Shown here in pieces: positions 15,364 to 24,261 of a stretch of DNA of 64,000 nt. This DNA is from Mucilaginibacter mallensis (GTDB lineage Bacteria > Bacteroidota > Bacteroidia > Sphingobacteriales > Sphingobacteriaceae), in NCBI RefSeq assembly GCF_900105165.1, contig NZ_LT629740.1, forward strand, positions 2,046,001-2,110,000, given 5' to 3'. Within the stretch, counting starts at the first letter, position 1, and every line of letters starts with the position of its first letter. Under the pieces are notes generated by a model. That model was not told where the DNA came from, ran no database searches, and worked only from the letters and a program-made list of their open reading frames with translations. Made by a program: the position numbers and the translations under genes.

Positions 15364-15525
15364 ATGAAGGATAAACTGGCGGAAAAGAGAAATATAACGC
15401 CTGCGAAAGCGGTTGAAATTATGCGTAAAAATGGTATCGAAATAGATGAAAAAAAGGCGGCTGAAGTCTTGGATTTGATGTATTTTTTAGCTAAATTGAT
15501 TGTAAATCAGAACTTTAAGACATGA
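15364..15525 (+). CDS. Small recombinase-associated protein
   Basis: A 53-residue protein from the ATG at 15364: basic N-terminus (MKDKLAEKRNITPAKAVEIM) and helical C-terminus (EKKAAEVLDLMYFLAKLIV). Its TGA overlaps the recombinase ATG (ATGA at 15522-15525), so the two are translationally coupled. Short proteins of this type, with a KNGIEID-like middle and a leucine-rich end, commonly precede large serine recombinases in Bacteroidota. It may be a partner or directionality protein; that role is inference. Confidence 0.75.
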   Translation: MKDKLAEKRNITPAKAVEIMRKNGIEIDEKKAAEVLDLMYFLAKLIVNQNFKT

Positions 15526-17171
15526 AAACAGCAGACTTATATATCCGTGTTAGCACAGACGAACAAGCAGACAAAGGTTACTCTCAGCGTAATCAGGAAG
15601 AGGTGCTCCTTAAGTTTTGCGAGATCAATAAAATCGCCGTCCGCAGGGTGATCTTCGAGGATCACTCTGCAAAATCCTTTATTCGCCCTGAGTGGGCCAA
15701 ATTACTTGCGCTGCTTCGTAAGCAGCGAGGTAAAACCGACTTGGTTTTATTTACCAAATGGGACAGGTTCAGTCGTAATGCGCCTGATGCCTACCAGATG
15801 ATCAATACCCTAAAGGTGCTTGGTGTAGAGCCGCAGGCTGTCGAGCAGCCATTGGATATGTCCGTACCTGAAAATAAGATGATGCTGGCTATTTATCTTA
15901 CCGCGCCGGAGATTGAGAATGACCGCAGGTCACTTAATGTATTCCACGGTATGCGCAGAGCGAGAAAAGAGGGACGCTTTATGGCTACGGCACCGGTCGG
16001 TTATGTCAATCAGATATTAGAGGGTGGAATTAAACGGATCGTTTCAAAAGAACCCCAGGCATCAATAATACAATGGGCATTTAAAGAAGTGAGTGAGAAT
16101 CGGTTCTCTATTGAGCAAATATGGAAAAGAGCCCGTGAACTTGGTTTGGCCTGTAACAAAAGCACTTTTTGGCTTGCACTTCGTAATCCCGTTTATTGCG
16201 GCAAAATAGTTATTCCTAAATATAAGGAGGAAGAAACCTATTGGGTACAAGGCTTGCATGAGCCATTGATCACAGAAGGTTTATTCTATGATGTTCAGGA
16301 TACGCTCAATGGCCGAAAAAAACGGAAGCAAGGCGCTACAAAGATCGTCTCTTTAGATATGCTGCCGTTAAGAGGCTTTTTGATCTGCTCCAAATGTAAT
16401 AGAATCGTTTCAGGCAGTGCATCCAAAGGCTGTAAACAATACTATCATTATTATCACTGTTCTTCCAGCTGCGGATTTAGAAAAAGAGCAGAAGATGTAA
16501 ATGAAGCTTTTGTTGACGGATTGAAAGATTATGTATTGAAGCCCGCAACAGCAGAACTCTTCAAGACTGTAATTGTGGATGCTTACCAGAATGTTACCAA
16601 GAGCGAGCGTTTATTCAGGAAGCAATATATTGACCAGATCACCGGGCTGACAAATAAGACGACACGCGCAAGGGAGCTTTTACTAAATGGTGATATAGAT
16701 TCTGCTGATTACAGAGAGATTAAAAAAGAATCAGATTCAGCTATTAGAACATTGGAAACGAGAATTTCTGAGTTAAAAAGCGATTTAATGCCCGCAAACG
16801 AATTTAATGCCGTTGTCGAGAAAGCCGTTTACACGCTAACTAACATTGATGTAATCTACTGTAAATCAGATAACGAAGCCAAAAGAAAACTGATAAGTTC
16901 GATGTTAGCCGAAAACTTCACTTTGGAGGATTTGAAGCTTCGAACTACTAAATTAACTGAAGCTTTTAACCTTATTTATCTGATTAACAGCAACTTAGAT
17001 AGTGAAAAAAGCGGGACAACTGACTCAAATCTGACGTTGTCCCGCTGGGTGCTCCCGACGAGATTCGAACTCATATCGATGGTACCGGAAACCATAATTC
17101 TATCCGTTGAACTACGGGAGCAATGCGGCGCAAATATAACTTATTTCCGCGTTTACATAAGTTCAAAATGA
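15522..17171 (+). CDS. Large serine recombinase (site-specific)
   Basis: The 549-residue frame has a resolvase N-terminal domain with the serine nucleophile in LYIRVSTDEQADKGYS (residues 6-21), a recombinase domain, a zinc ribbon (ICSKCNRIVSG then HYYHCSSSCGFRKRA, about residues 289-325) and a coiled coil. It cuts and rejoins DNA to integrate or excise an element. Oddity: from about residue 495 the frame passes through a tRNA terminator and the whole antisense tRNA-Arg gene before stopping. These last ~55 residues are therefore not native family sequence, and the original C-terminus was probably replaced at the integration junction. Confidence 0.92.
   Translation: MKTADLYIRVSTDEQADKGYSQRNQEEVLLKFCEINKIAVRRVIFEDHSAKSFIRPEWAKLLALLRKQRGKTDLVLFTKWDRFSRNAPDAYQMINTLKVLGVEPQAVEQPLDMSVPENKMMLAIYLTAPEIENDRRSLNVFHGMRRARKEGRFMATAPVGYVNQILEGGIKRIVSKEPQASIIQWAFKEVSENRFSIEQIWKRARELGLACNKSTFWLALRNPVYCGKIVIPKYKEEETYWVQGLHEPLITEGLFYDVQDTLNGRKKRKQGATKIVSLDMLPLRGFLICSKCNRIVSGSASKGCKQYYHYYHCSSSCGFRKRAEDVNEAFVDGLKDYVLKPATAELFKTVIVDAYQNVTKSERLFRKQYIDQITGLTNKTTRARELLLNGDIDSADYREIKKESDSAIRTLETRISELKSDLMPANEFNAVVEKAVYTLTNIDVIYCKSDNEAKRKLISSMLAENFTLEDLKLRTTKLTEAFNLIYLINSNLDSEKSGTTDSNLTLSRWVLPTRFELISMVPETIILSVELREQCGANITYFRVYISSK
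17005..17045 (-). terminator. Rho-independent terminator of tRNA-Arg
   Basis: On the minus strand AGCGGGACAAC/GTTGTCCCGCT is a perfect 11-bp stem followed by TTTTTT, 5 bases after the tRNA 3' end. It lies inside the end of the recombinase frame on the other strand. Confidence 0.85.
17050..17121 (-). tRNA. tRNA-Arg(CCG)
   Basis: The 72-base cloverleaf on the minus strand has acceptor GCTCCCG/CGGGAGC with discriminator A, D-arm beginning GTTCAACGGAT, anticodon arm ATGGT-TTCCGGT-ACCAT (anticodon CCG at 17086-17088), short variable loop CGAT, and T-arm ATGAG-TTCGAAT-CTCGT. The gene has its own -7 box and terminator, so it looks functional. Its 3' end faces the serine recombinase gene. Confidence 0.93.
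17131..17138 (-). promoter_or_regulatory. -7 box of the tRNA-Arg promoter
   Basis: The minus strand reads TATATTTG, a perfect TAnnTTTG, ending 10 bases before the tRNA 5' end. No TTTG is seen at the expected -33 spacing. Confidence 0.5.
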
Positions 17172-17245
17172 AAATGAAAGATTATTTTAAAAACATCCTG
17201 AAACCATTGTAAATAAATTGGAAATTCAATTTGATTTATTGATGT

Positions 17246-19261
17246 TTAGAATAAACTTCGCTGTTCTATTTCCGGGTTTTGTGATTTCTGCAAATAAGAT
17301 CGGATCAGGGTAATGAGCTCAGGGCCATATTGCTCAGCTTTTTGCGGGCCGACACCTTTTATTGCGCTTAACGCTTTAAGCGTGGGCGGAAGTTTTTCAG
17401 CAATCATAGCCGCTGTTTTTTCGGAGATAATCCTATTGGGCATCACCTGATCTTTTTCGGCAGTATTTTTGAGCCAGGCTACTATTTGCTCATAAAGTTT
17501 TTCGTTGGGTTTGGCGTTCAGTGCTTTTACATATGAACGGCTTTTGTCTGCTGATGCAGCAGCAAGTGTATTTTTGCTGGCAGTAAGGTAAGCTGTAACT
17601 GAAAATGCTGTTTCAGAAAAATGCCCCATAAGACTGATCCGGGCCATGATCCATTGCAGGAGCTGGTCAGCTTTTGCGGCGCCTTCTTTTGATTTCCCAA
17701 TCAGGGCGGGAATCAGGGCGTGAAGACTTTCGGTGATCGCCGACAAAGCTGAATGGAAATAATGAGCCGCTTTACGGATGCGCTCTATATCCTCCGTATC
17801 TAGCTGTCGGCTAAATTTAGCTGCAACTGATAAAACGTCAGTGTGAAGATTAGGTATCAGTTGTTCAAAGCCCGCGATCCTGTTTCTTAAACCGTTGAAG
17901 TTGAATAGTTCGGCCAGGAGATATTTTTGGTATAGCTGCCGGTCAAGTTCAAGTTTTTCAGCATCGGGCTGGAACAGTCTGGCTTGTGTATTGAAATGTG
18001 CAACTGCCGGGTCGCCGATAATGTTTTGGGCGCTTATTGGATTTCGGAGTACCATACCCGAAAGTGTGCGGCAACGGCTAAGGGCCACATAGGCCTGTCC
18101 GTGGGCAAAAGCTCCGCTAATATCGATGATGGCCTTATCAAAACTGAGGCCCTGGCTTTTGTGGATGGTAATGGCCCAGGCGAGCTTGAGCGGGATCTGG
18201 GCAAAGCTGCCTGCATTGGTTTCGCTGATCTGTTGCTCATCCAGCTTGTATTTGATATTAGACCATTCCAGCGCCTGAACCGCGATCTCCCGATCATTGC
18301 CGCACTGTACAAATACCGTATCTTTTTCAATGCGGGTAATGGTGCCGATCTTTCCGTTATAAAATAGTTTTTCAGCCGAACTGTCGTTTTTTACAAACAT
18401 GACCTGGGCGCCCGTTTTGAGCTTGAGCTCGGTGTCTGTAGGATAGGCATCTTTGGGGAACTCTCCTTTTATCGTCGCTTTAAATTCAAATTCCTGCCCG
18501 GGCAGCGCTTCTACCAATTCATTATTGATCTGCTGTGCAATACGATTATGGGTAGTTAGCGTAATGTACGGGTCTTCGGCAGGCGGGCGGAAATCCACCT
18601 GGTGCCTGGCGTTTAGCAGCGCCAGGTTTTCCGGGCTGATGGCCTGGTTGCGTACTTCGTTGAGGATATCAACGAAAGCCTGTTCCTTTTGCCGGTATAC
18701 ATGATCGAGCTCTATTTGTACAAAAGGTGTCTTTTGTAACACAAGGCTGCTGAAAAAGTAGGGGGTGGTGTAGTACCGGCCCAGCATGGCCCATTCCTCG
18801 TCACGTATAATAGGGCTGAGTTGAGAGAGGTCGCCGATCAGCAGGAGCTGTACGCCGCCGAAAGGATATGGGTTTTCTTTAATATTCCGTAAAATGAGAT
18901 CTATCTGATCCAGCACATCGGGCCGCACCATGCTTATCTCATCGATGATCAGTAGTTCAAGTTCAGAGAGCAGCGCTTTTTTTTCGGGGCTATAGTGTGC
19001 ATCTGGCCGGGCATCGCCGCCCGGAATAACCGGCCCGAAAGGAATCTGAAAGAATGAGTGGATGGTCATGCCGCCTGCGTTGATGGCTGCCACGCCGGTT
19101 GGAGCAACTATCGCCAGCTTCTTTTTTGCATCCTTTTTTACCTGCTGCAGAAAAGTGGTTTTGCCTGTGCCCGCTTTCCCGGTAAGAAAAACGATGGTAT
19201 TGGTGGATTCCACATAATCAAAGGCTAATTGTATTACCGGGTTCCTATCCGTCTGCTTCAT
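17246..19261 (-). CDS. Pif1-like superfamily 1B helicase with C-terminal HRDC-like domain
   Basis: The 671-residue protein starts at the ATG at 19261; an in-frame ATG at 19306 adds 15 atypical residues and lies upstream of the promoter box. Walker A is FLTGKAGTGKTTF (residue ~26) and Walker B is LLIIDEISMVRPD; the RecD/Pif1 motif TIHKSQGLSFDKAIID and LSRCRTLSG follow. The C-terminus (LPPTLKALSAIKGVGPQKAEQYG) resembles the HRDC/helix-hairpin-helix tail of RecQ helicases. It likely unwinds DNA in replication or repair. It is divergent from topB, and a helicase-topoisomerase III partnership fits the RecQ-TopB theme. Confidence 0.88.
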   Translation of the reverse strand: MKQTDRNPVIQLAFDYVESTNTIVFLTGKAGTGKTTFLQQVKKDAKKKLAIVAPTGVAAINAGGMTIHSFFQIPFGPVIPGGDARPDAHYSPEKKALLSELELLIIDEISMVRPDVLDQIDLILRNIKENPYPFGGVQLLLIGDLSQLSPIIRDEEWAMLGRYYTTPYFFSSLVLQKTPFVQIELDHVYRQKEQAFVDILNEVRNQAISPENLALLNARHQVDFRPPAEDPYITLTTHNRIAQQINNELVEALPGQEFEFKATIKGEFPKDAYPTDTELKLKTGAQVMFVKNDSSAEKLFYNGKIGTITRIEKDTVFVQCGNDREIAVQALEWSNIKYKLDEQQISETNAGSFAQIPLKLAWAITIHKSQGLSFDKAIIDISGAFAHGQAYVALSRCRTLSGMVLRNPISAQNIIGDPAVAHFNTQARLFQPDAEKLELDRQLYQKYLLAELFNFNGLRNRIAGFEQLIPNLHTDVLSVAAKFSRQLDTEDIERIRKAAHYFHSALSAITESLHALIPALIGKSKEGAAKADQLLQWIMARISLMGHFSETAFSVTAYLTASKNTLAAASADKSRSYVKALNAKPNEKLYEQIVAWLKNTAEKDQVMPNRIISEKTAAMIAEKLPPTLKALSAIKGVGPQKAEQYGPELITLIRSYLQKSQNPEIEQRSLF

Positions 19262-19289
19262 ATCTGTTACAATTTTACGATAATGCGCG

Positions 19290-19297
19290 CAAATGTA
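19290..19297 (-). promoter_or_regulatory. -7 box for the helicase gene
   Basis: The minus strand reads TACATTTG followed by CGCGC, a perfect TAnnTTTG, 28 bases before the helicase ATG. Confidence 0.5.
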
Positions 19298-19330
19298 TCC
19301 ATTCACAGGCGCTTAGTTTTTCCACAGTGC

Positions 19331-19361
19331 TTGTGGCTGCATTGTCAATTAGCTACTTTCG
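19331..19361 (+). promoter_or_regulatory. Candidate topB promoter
   Basis: TTG at 19331, 20 bases, then TACTTTCG at 19354-19361 (7 of 8 to TAnnTTTG plus TA). Only 6 bases separate it from the topB ATG, implying a very short or absent 5' leader. Confidence 0.4.
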
Positions 19362-19367
19362 GCGGTT

Positions 19368-21197
19368 ATGAAAGTCATTATCGCCGAAAAGCCATCCGTT
19401 GCGCGTGAGATTGCAAAAGTTTTTGGTGCAACCACCAAAAAAGACGGCTATATGGAGGGTAAAGGTTATACTTTCACCTGGGCATTCGGTCACTTGCTGC
19501 AACTGGCAGCCCCCCAGGAATATGGCTTTTATGGCTGGAATGTTCAAAATTTGCCCATGCTGCCACTTAAATTTAAGCTGGCTATTCGAAAGGTAAAAAC
19601 AAAGGATGGAATGGTGGATGACCCGGGTGTAAGAAAACAGCTGGATATTATCAAAGGTTTGTTTGACGAAGCTACGGAGATCATTGTAGCGACAGATGCC
19701 GGGAGGGAAGGGGAACTGATCTTCCGTTATATTTATTATTACCTGAAATGTAAAAAGCCTTTTAAGCGCCTGTGGATCTCTTCTCAGACCGATGAGGCGA
19801 TCAAGGATGGCTTTAGGAACTTAAAACCGGGATCTGATTACGATACTTTATTTAATTCTGCTCATTGCCGATCACAATCAGACTGGCTGGTAGGGATGAA
19901 TGCTACCCAGGCACTGAGTTTATCGGCCGGTACACGTTCCGTTCTTTCACTGGGCAGGGTGCAAACGCCAACGCTGGCCATGATTTGTGCCCGATATCTT
20001 GAAAATAAGAATTTTGTGCCAGAACCTTTTTACCAGGTGAGTATCATGGTGGATAAGGACGGGCAGGTCTTCCGCGCGTTGAATGAGGAGAAATTTAAAA
20101 CAAAGGAAGAGGCGCAGCTGATCATAGATGAGGTAAGGGATACAGCATCCGGCGTTCCTGATGGTGGCCATATTTTAAGTGTAGAAGCAAAACCCAGAAA
20201 AGAACCACCTCCCTTACTGCACGACTTAAGCAGCCTGCAACAGGAAGCTAACAAGAAAAAAGGATTTACAGCTGATCAGACACTTACCTTATTACAAAAC
20301 CTGTATGAAAGTAAGCTGGTTACTTATCCGCGTACGGGCAGCCGTTATATTGGCGATGATGTATTTGCAGGGGTGCCGGTACTGATCGATAAATTTAAAG
20401 ACCATCCGGAGTTCGGTAAGCAGGCGACTGCTCTTTCCGGAGCAAAACTGAGTAAACGAAGCGTAAATGCTAAAAAAGTTACTGATCACCATGCGATATT
20501 ACCTACGGGCGAAATTCCTTATCAATTATCGCCAGACAGGCAAGCTATTTATGACCTGGTAGCGGGCCGGATGCTGGAAGCTTTTCACCAGGATTGCATT
20601 AAGGAGATCACGAAGATCACGGTACAATCGGGCAGCAATTTTATAGCAAGCGGAACGGTTATCAGCAATGCCGGCTGGCGTGCGGTTTTTAATGAACCGG
20701 ATGAGGATAAAAAGGAGGAAGAAAATGCATCGCTACCAAAAGTAAAACAGGGTGAGAACCTGCCGGTAACAGATAAGTCCCTATTGGAAAAGCAAACCAA
20801 GCCCAAACCTATGTATAACGAAGCTTCTCTTTTAAAAGCTTTGGAAACGGCAGGCAAGGAGATTGATGATGAGGAATTGCGTTATGCAATGAAAGATAGC
20901 GGGTTAGGTACACCTGCAACCCGGGCAGCTATTATAGAAACACTGATAAAAAGGGATTATATACTGCGGGAGAAAAAGAACCTGTTACCAACTGCTACCG
21001 GATTGGCAGTTTATGATGTGGTAAAAGATCATCGTATAGCGCAGGCGGAGCTGACAGGTAACTGGGAAAAAAGGCTGGAGGAGATCCGCTCAGGTGCCTC
21101 GGTTGAAAGTTTCCAGGAGGAAATCAAAGCCTATACCCGGGACATTACACGGGAACTGCTGAAAGCAGGTAAAGGGATGATGATTGTAAAGACATAA
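19368..21197 (+). CDS. topB: DNA topoisomerase III (type IA)
   Basis: The 609-residue enzyme has an N-terminal Toprim domain (MKVIIAEKPSVAREIAKVFG, with DAGREGELIFRYI as the acidic metal site) and the type IA core. The catalytic Tyr is in LVTYPRTGSRYI (Tyr 320). The C-terminus ends after the core without zinc-binding Cys clusters, as in TopB rather than TopA. It passes single strands through a transient 5'-phosphotyrosine break and decatenates recombination intermediates. It is divergent from a Pif1/HRDC helicase, with 106 bases between the start codons. Confidence 0.96.
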   Translation: MKVIIAEKPSVAREIAKVFGATTKKDGYMEGKGYTFTWAFGHLLQLAAPQEYGFYGWNVQNLPMLPLKFKLAIRKVKTKDGMVDDPGVRKQLDIIKGLFDEATEIIVATDAGREGELIFRYIYYYLKCKKPFKRLWISSQTDEAIKDGFRNLKPGSDYDTLFNSAHCRSQSDWLVGMNATQALSLSAGTRSVLSLGRVQTPTLAMICARYLENKNFVPEPFYQVSIMVDKDGQVFRALNEEKFKTKEEAQLIIDEVRDTASGVPDGGHILSVEAKPRKEPPPLLHDLSSLQQEANKKKGFTADQTLTLLQNLYESKLVTYPRTGSRYIGDDVFAGVPVLIDKFKDHPEFGKQATALSGAKLSKRSVNAKKVTDHHAILPTGEIPYQLSPDRQAIYDLVAGRMLEAFHQDCIKEITKITVQSGSNFIASGTVISNAGWRAVFNEPDEDKKEEENASLPKVKQGENLPVTDKSLLEKQTKPKPMYNEASLLKALETAGKEIDDEELRYAMKDSGLGTPATRAAIIETLIKRDYILREKKNLLPTATGLAVYDVVKDHRIAQAELTGNWEKRLEEIRSGASVESFQEEIKAYTRDITRELLKAGKGMMIVKT

Positions 21198-21201
21198 AAC
21201 C

Positions 21202-22929
21202 TTATATAGCATCGTTTTGATAAGGGATTTTAAACCTCATCTGGCAGCCTTTACCTGCATCACTATCAACACTTATGCTCCCTCCCTGTAGGTGGATGAG
21301 CCGTTGGCAAATGAAAAGGCCCAAACCAGTTCCGGGCTTTTTATTGGCATGGTTAGCCTGGTAATAACGGGTGAATAGTTTGGCCTGATACTCTTTTGGA
21401 ATACCTACGCCTGTATCAGTAACGGTTACATCCAGTTCAAGGGTTTGTTCATTTACCGGCAGTATCAGTGCTTTAACAGTTACACTGCCATTATCCGTAT
21501 ATTTAATGGCATTGCTTAACAGATTGACCATAACCTGTTTCAGCCGGAATGCATCTCCTTTAACAAGAAACCCTGTTTTTTCGCCAAACTCAGATGTTAT
21601 TATTAGCCCTTTGTTTTCAGCCATAAATTTAACAGTTTCTACGGCTTCCCTTATTTCATGAAAAGGATCGAAAGAAACCAGTGTGAGTACGTCAACTTGT
21701 TGCTGATCCATTTTTCCTGCATCCAGGATATTATTCACCGTTTCCATTAGCATGGTAGAGGAACGATTAATAGAGGCTAATTTTTTCTGCTGATCGGCAG
21801 TAAGCGTCGTTTTATTAAGCATATACACGGCCCCGGTGATTACGGTCAATGGATTTCTGATCTCGTGGCTCATGGTGGCCAGGATCTCTGATTTCTGACC
21901 GGCCAGTACCACGGCCCTTTCATTCTCTGTCAGATAGTTTTGTTCTGCCTCCCTCGCTTTGCGGATAAATAGAATGAGTAATGGAATAAAGACTAATACC
22001 ATCGCTATGGCGATGCCGCTAAACGTATTCATTTCATCAGTAGCGGATTGATATTGTCTTAATATTTCACTTCGACCCCTTTCCCATACATCAGAATCAA
22101 TGTCTTTTAATCGTTGTAAAAGTTCATGGAGTTGTCCGACCAAACCAAGATTGGCCGCTATTAATTGTTTATCGGATAACACAAGACGGTTGTTTTGGTC
22201 ATTTAACTGCTTTAACAGTTTTCCTATAACTTTTTCATGCTTGTTGTTGAGCGACCGGGTGACCGAATCTTTGACCTGTTTCTCCCGGCGAATGGTCAAT
22301 GTTTTGGTAGCCTGGTTTTTGTTGGCAATAGCATCTTTTAAACGTTTTAATAAGCTGTTTTTATTCTTATTAACACTCACGGTAGTGTCGGCAGAACTCT
22401 TTTCTTTAATATGCTGCTGGAAATGAGGTGCATTGATTGCGCTTGCAGGCACCGTTGTATTAATGCTTGCTATGGTGGTTACTCTTAAAATGGAATCAAA
22501 ATCATGTTTCAAGTCGAATACCTTTTGGGATAATAACAACTTTTTTTCGAGAGATGCTGTAATATGCTGCTTACTCCCCGAGATATAACTGGCACTGTCA
22601 GCCTGGTAATCTTTCATGATACCTGTTATCCGGCTAAAAATATTTTTAAGCCGGGCTTTATAACTTTCCAGTTCGGCATTATGCCCATATAAACCAGCCT
22701 GCTGGAAATCGTTTTCAGCTTTATTCAGTTCCAAAAGAATATTGCTGATATCTTCTGCTTTAGAGGGCTCTTTAAACTCCTGGCTCAGCTTGTCAAGCTT
22801 TTGTACAATAGAGTACTTCAGGAGCAGCGAACCTACAGCAAGCAGGAACATAAAAAGGAGGGAAATGATAAACAGGCGATAAAGGTTTTTTGACGCTGTT
22901 AGGGGTTTAATTAATTTCTCGTTCATCAA
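21202..22929 (-). CDS. Membrane sensor histidine kinase
   Basis: The 575-residue protein has a membrane helix near residues 18-40, a long mostly helical extracytoplasmic region of ~265 residues, a second helix (IAMVLVFIPLLILFI), then HisKA with H-box ATMSHEIRNPLTVITG and HATPase motifs LLSNAIKYTDNG, DTGVGIP and GTGLGLFICQRL. It should autophosphorylate on His in response to an external signal. No response regulator is adjacent, so the partner is elsewhere. It converges with topB (4 bases between stops). Confidence 0.93.
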   Translation of the reverse strand: MMNEKLIKPLTASKNLYRLFIISLLFMFLLAVGSLLLKYSIVQKLDKLSQEFKEPSKAEDISNILLELNKAENDFQQAGLYGHNAELESYKARLKNIFSRITGIMKDYQADSASYISGSKQHITASLEKKLLLSQKVFDLKHDFDSILRVTTIASINTTVPASAINAPHFQQHIKEKSSADTTVSVNKNKNSLLKRLKDAIANKNQATKTLTIRREKQVKDSVTRSLNNKHEKVIGKLLKQLNDQNNRLVLSDKQLIAANLGLVGQLHELLQRLKDIDSDVWERGRSEILRQYQSATDEMNTFSGIAIAMVLVFIPLLILFIRKAREAEQNYLTENERAVVLAGQKSEILATMSHEIRNPLTVITGAVYMLNKTTLTADQQKKLASINRSSTMLMETVNNILDAGKMDQQQVDVLTLVSFDPFHEIREAVETVKFMAENKGLIITSEFGEKTGFLVKGDAFRLKQVMVNLLSNAIKYTDNGSVTVKALILPVNEQTLELDVTVTDTGVGIPKEYQAKLFTRYYQANHANKKPGTGLGLFICQRLIHLQGGSISVDSDAGKGCQMRFKIPYQNDAI

Positions 22930-23250
22930 TATAGGCCTGTTCTTTATTTTTTCGTGTCAGAAATGCTGCGTAAGATTAATTTATTATCCCTGGATTTTAA
23001 TTCAGCGTCCAAAGATTGTTAATTAAGGCTTAGTTTGTTTAAATCAACCTGTAAAATTACAATCCTTGTATATATTATTCTTATTATGTGTTAAGTTTTT
23101 TTCTGCAAAGTAAAGTAAAAGTAAGCTATTCAATCTTAACGAAACAAATCGATAATATATCAAATAATGCATTTAGGTAAAAAAGTATCTTTCAAGCTTT
23201 ATTACTGACAAGAATATTAGATTTGCCTGCGTTACGCTTTATAAATTACT
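22930..23250. other. AT-rich divergent intergenic region
   Basis: The 321 bases between the sensor kinase and the GH43 gene contain no gene, tRNA or convincing hairpin. They must carry both promoters, but no clear -33/-7 pair was recognised. Confidence 0.5.
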
Positions 23251-24252
23251 ATGAAATTATTTCCATCGGTTTACAGGCAGATTTTATTAGGATTAATGTT
23301 TGTTGCGATATGCGGGCATTCCATCGCGCAGCAAAAAACGGAATATTCGGGTAACCCGGTTATTCAGGGCTGGAATGCGGACCCGGAAGCAAAGATATTT
23401 GAAGGGCAGTATTGGATCTATCCAACTTACTCCGCGCCATATGATGAGCAGGTACATATGGATGCATGGTCGTCAAAAGACCTGGTACACTGGACTAAGC
23501 ACCCTGATATTATTGATACCGCATCAATAAAGTGGGCCAAACGCGCCATGTGGGCACCTGCAGTAACCGAGATGGGGGGTAAGTACTATTTCTTTTTCGG
23601 GGCGAATGATATTCATGATGATAAAAAGGAGATTGGCGGCATAGGCGTAGGCGTTTCCGATAAACCGGAGGGGCCATTTAAGGATTATTTAGGCAAGCCG
23701 CTTATCGGTAAGATATACAACGGTGCACAACCCATCGATCAGTTTATTTTTAAGGATAAGGATGGCCAGTATTATATTATTTATGGCGGCTGGCAACATT
23801 GCAATATCGCTAAGCTAAACAAAGATTTTACAGGGTTTATTCCCTTTGATGATGGTGTTACCTATAAATCCATAACCCCACAGGATTACGTGGAGGGCTC
23901 GGTAATGTTTACACGGAAGGGAAAATATTATTTAATGTGGTCGGAAGGTGGCTGGGGAGGGCCTAACTATCGTGTGGCTTATGCTATGAGCAACGCACCA
24001 ACGGGTCCTTTTAAGCGCATCGGTGTTGTTTTGCAGCAAGACCCTAGAATTGCAACCGGTGCGGGGCACCACTCCGTAATACAAATTCCGGGTACGGATG
24101 AGTGGTATATTGTTTACCATCGCAGGCCATTAACCGAAACGGATGCCAACCATAGGGTAACCTGTATTGATCATATGTATTTTGATGCGGATGGATTTAT
24201 AAAACCCGTTCATATCACTAATGAAGGTGTGGCGGCTGTACCGCTGAAATAA
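23251..24252 (+). CDS. Secreted glycoside hydrolase family 43 enzyme
   Basis: The 333-residue protein has a signal peptide ending near HSIAQQ. The five-bladed propeller signature is present: WNADPEAKIFEGQYWIYPTYS (catalytic base Asp), WAPAVTEMGGKYYFFF (blade II), and the acid Glu in DYVEGSVMFTRKGKYYLMWSEGG. GH43 enzymes act on arabinan, xylan or similar plant polysaccharides. The length indicates a catalytic domain without a binding module. It converges with the following outer-membrane gene (9 bases between stops). Confidence 0.9.
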   Translation: MKLFPSVYRQILLGLMFVAICGHSIAQQKTEYSGNPVIQGWNADPEAKIFEGQYWIYPTYSAPYDEQVHMDAWSSKDLVHWTKHPDIIDTASIKWAKRAMWAPAVTEMGGKYYFFFGANDIHDDKKEIGGIGVGVSDKPEGPFKDYLGKPLIGKIYNGAQPIDQFIFKDKDGQYYIIYGGWQHCNIAKLNKDFTGFIPFDDGVTYKSITPQDYVEGSVMFTRKGKYYLMWSEGGWGGPNYRVAYAMSNAPTGPFKRIGVVLQQDPRIATGAGHHSVIQIPGTDEWYIVYHRRPLTETDANHRVTCIDHMYFDADGFIKPVHITNEGVAAVPLK

Positions 24253-24261
24253 GCGCGTACT

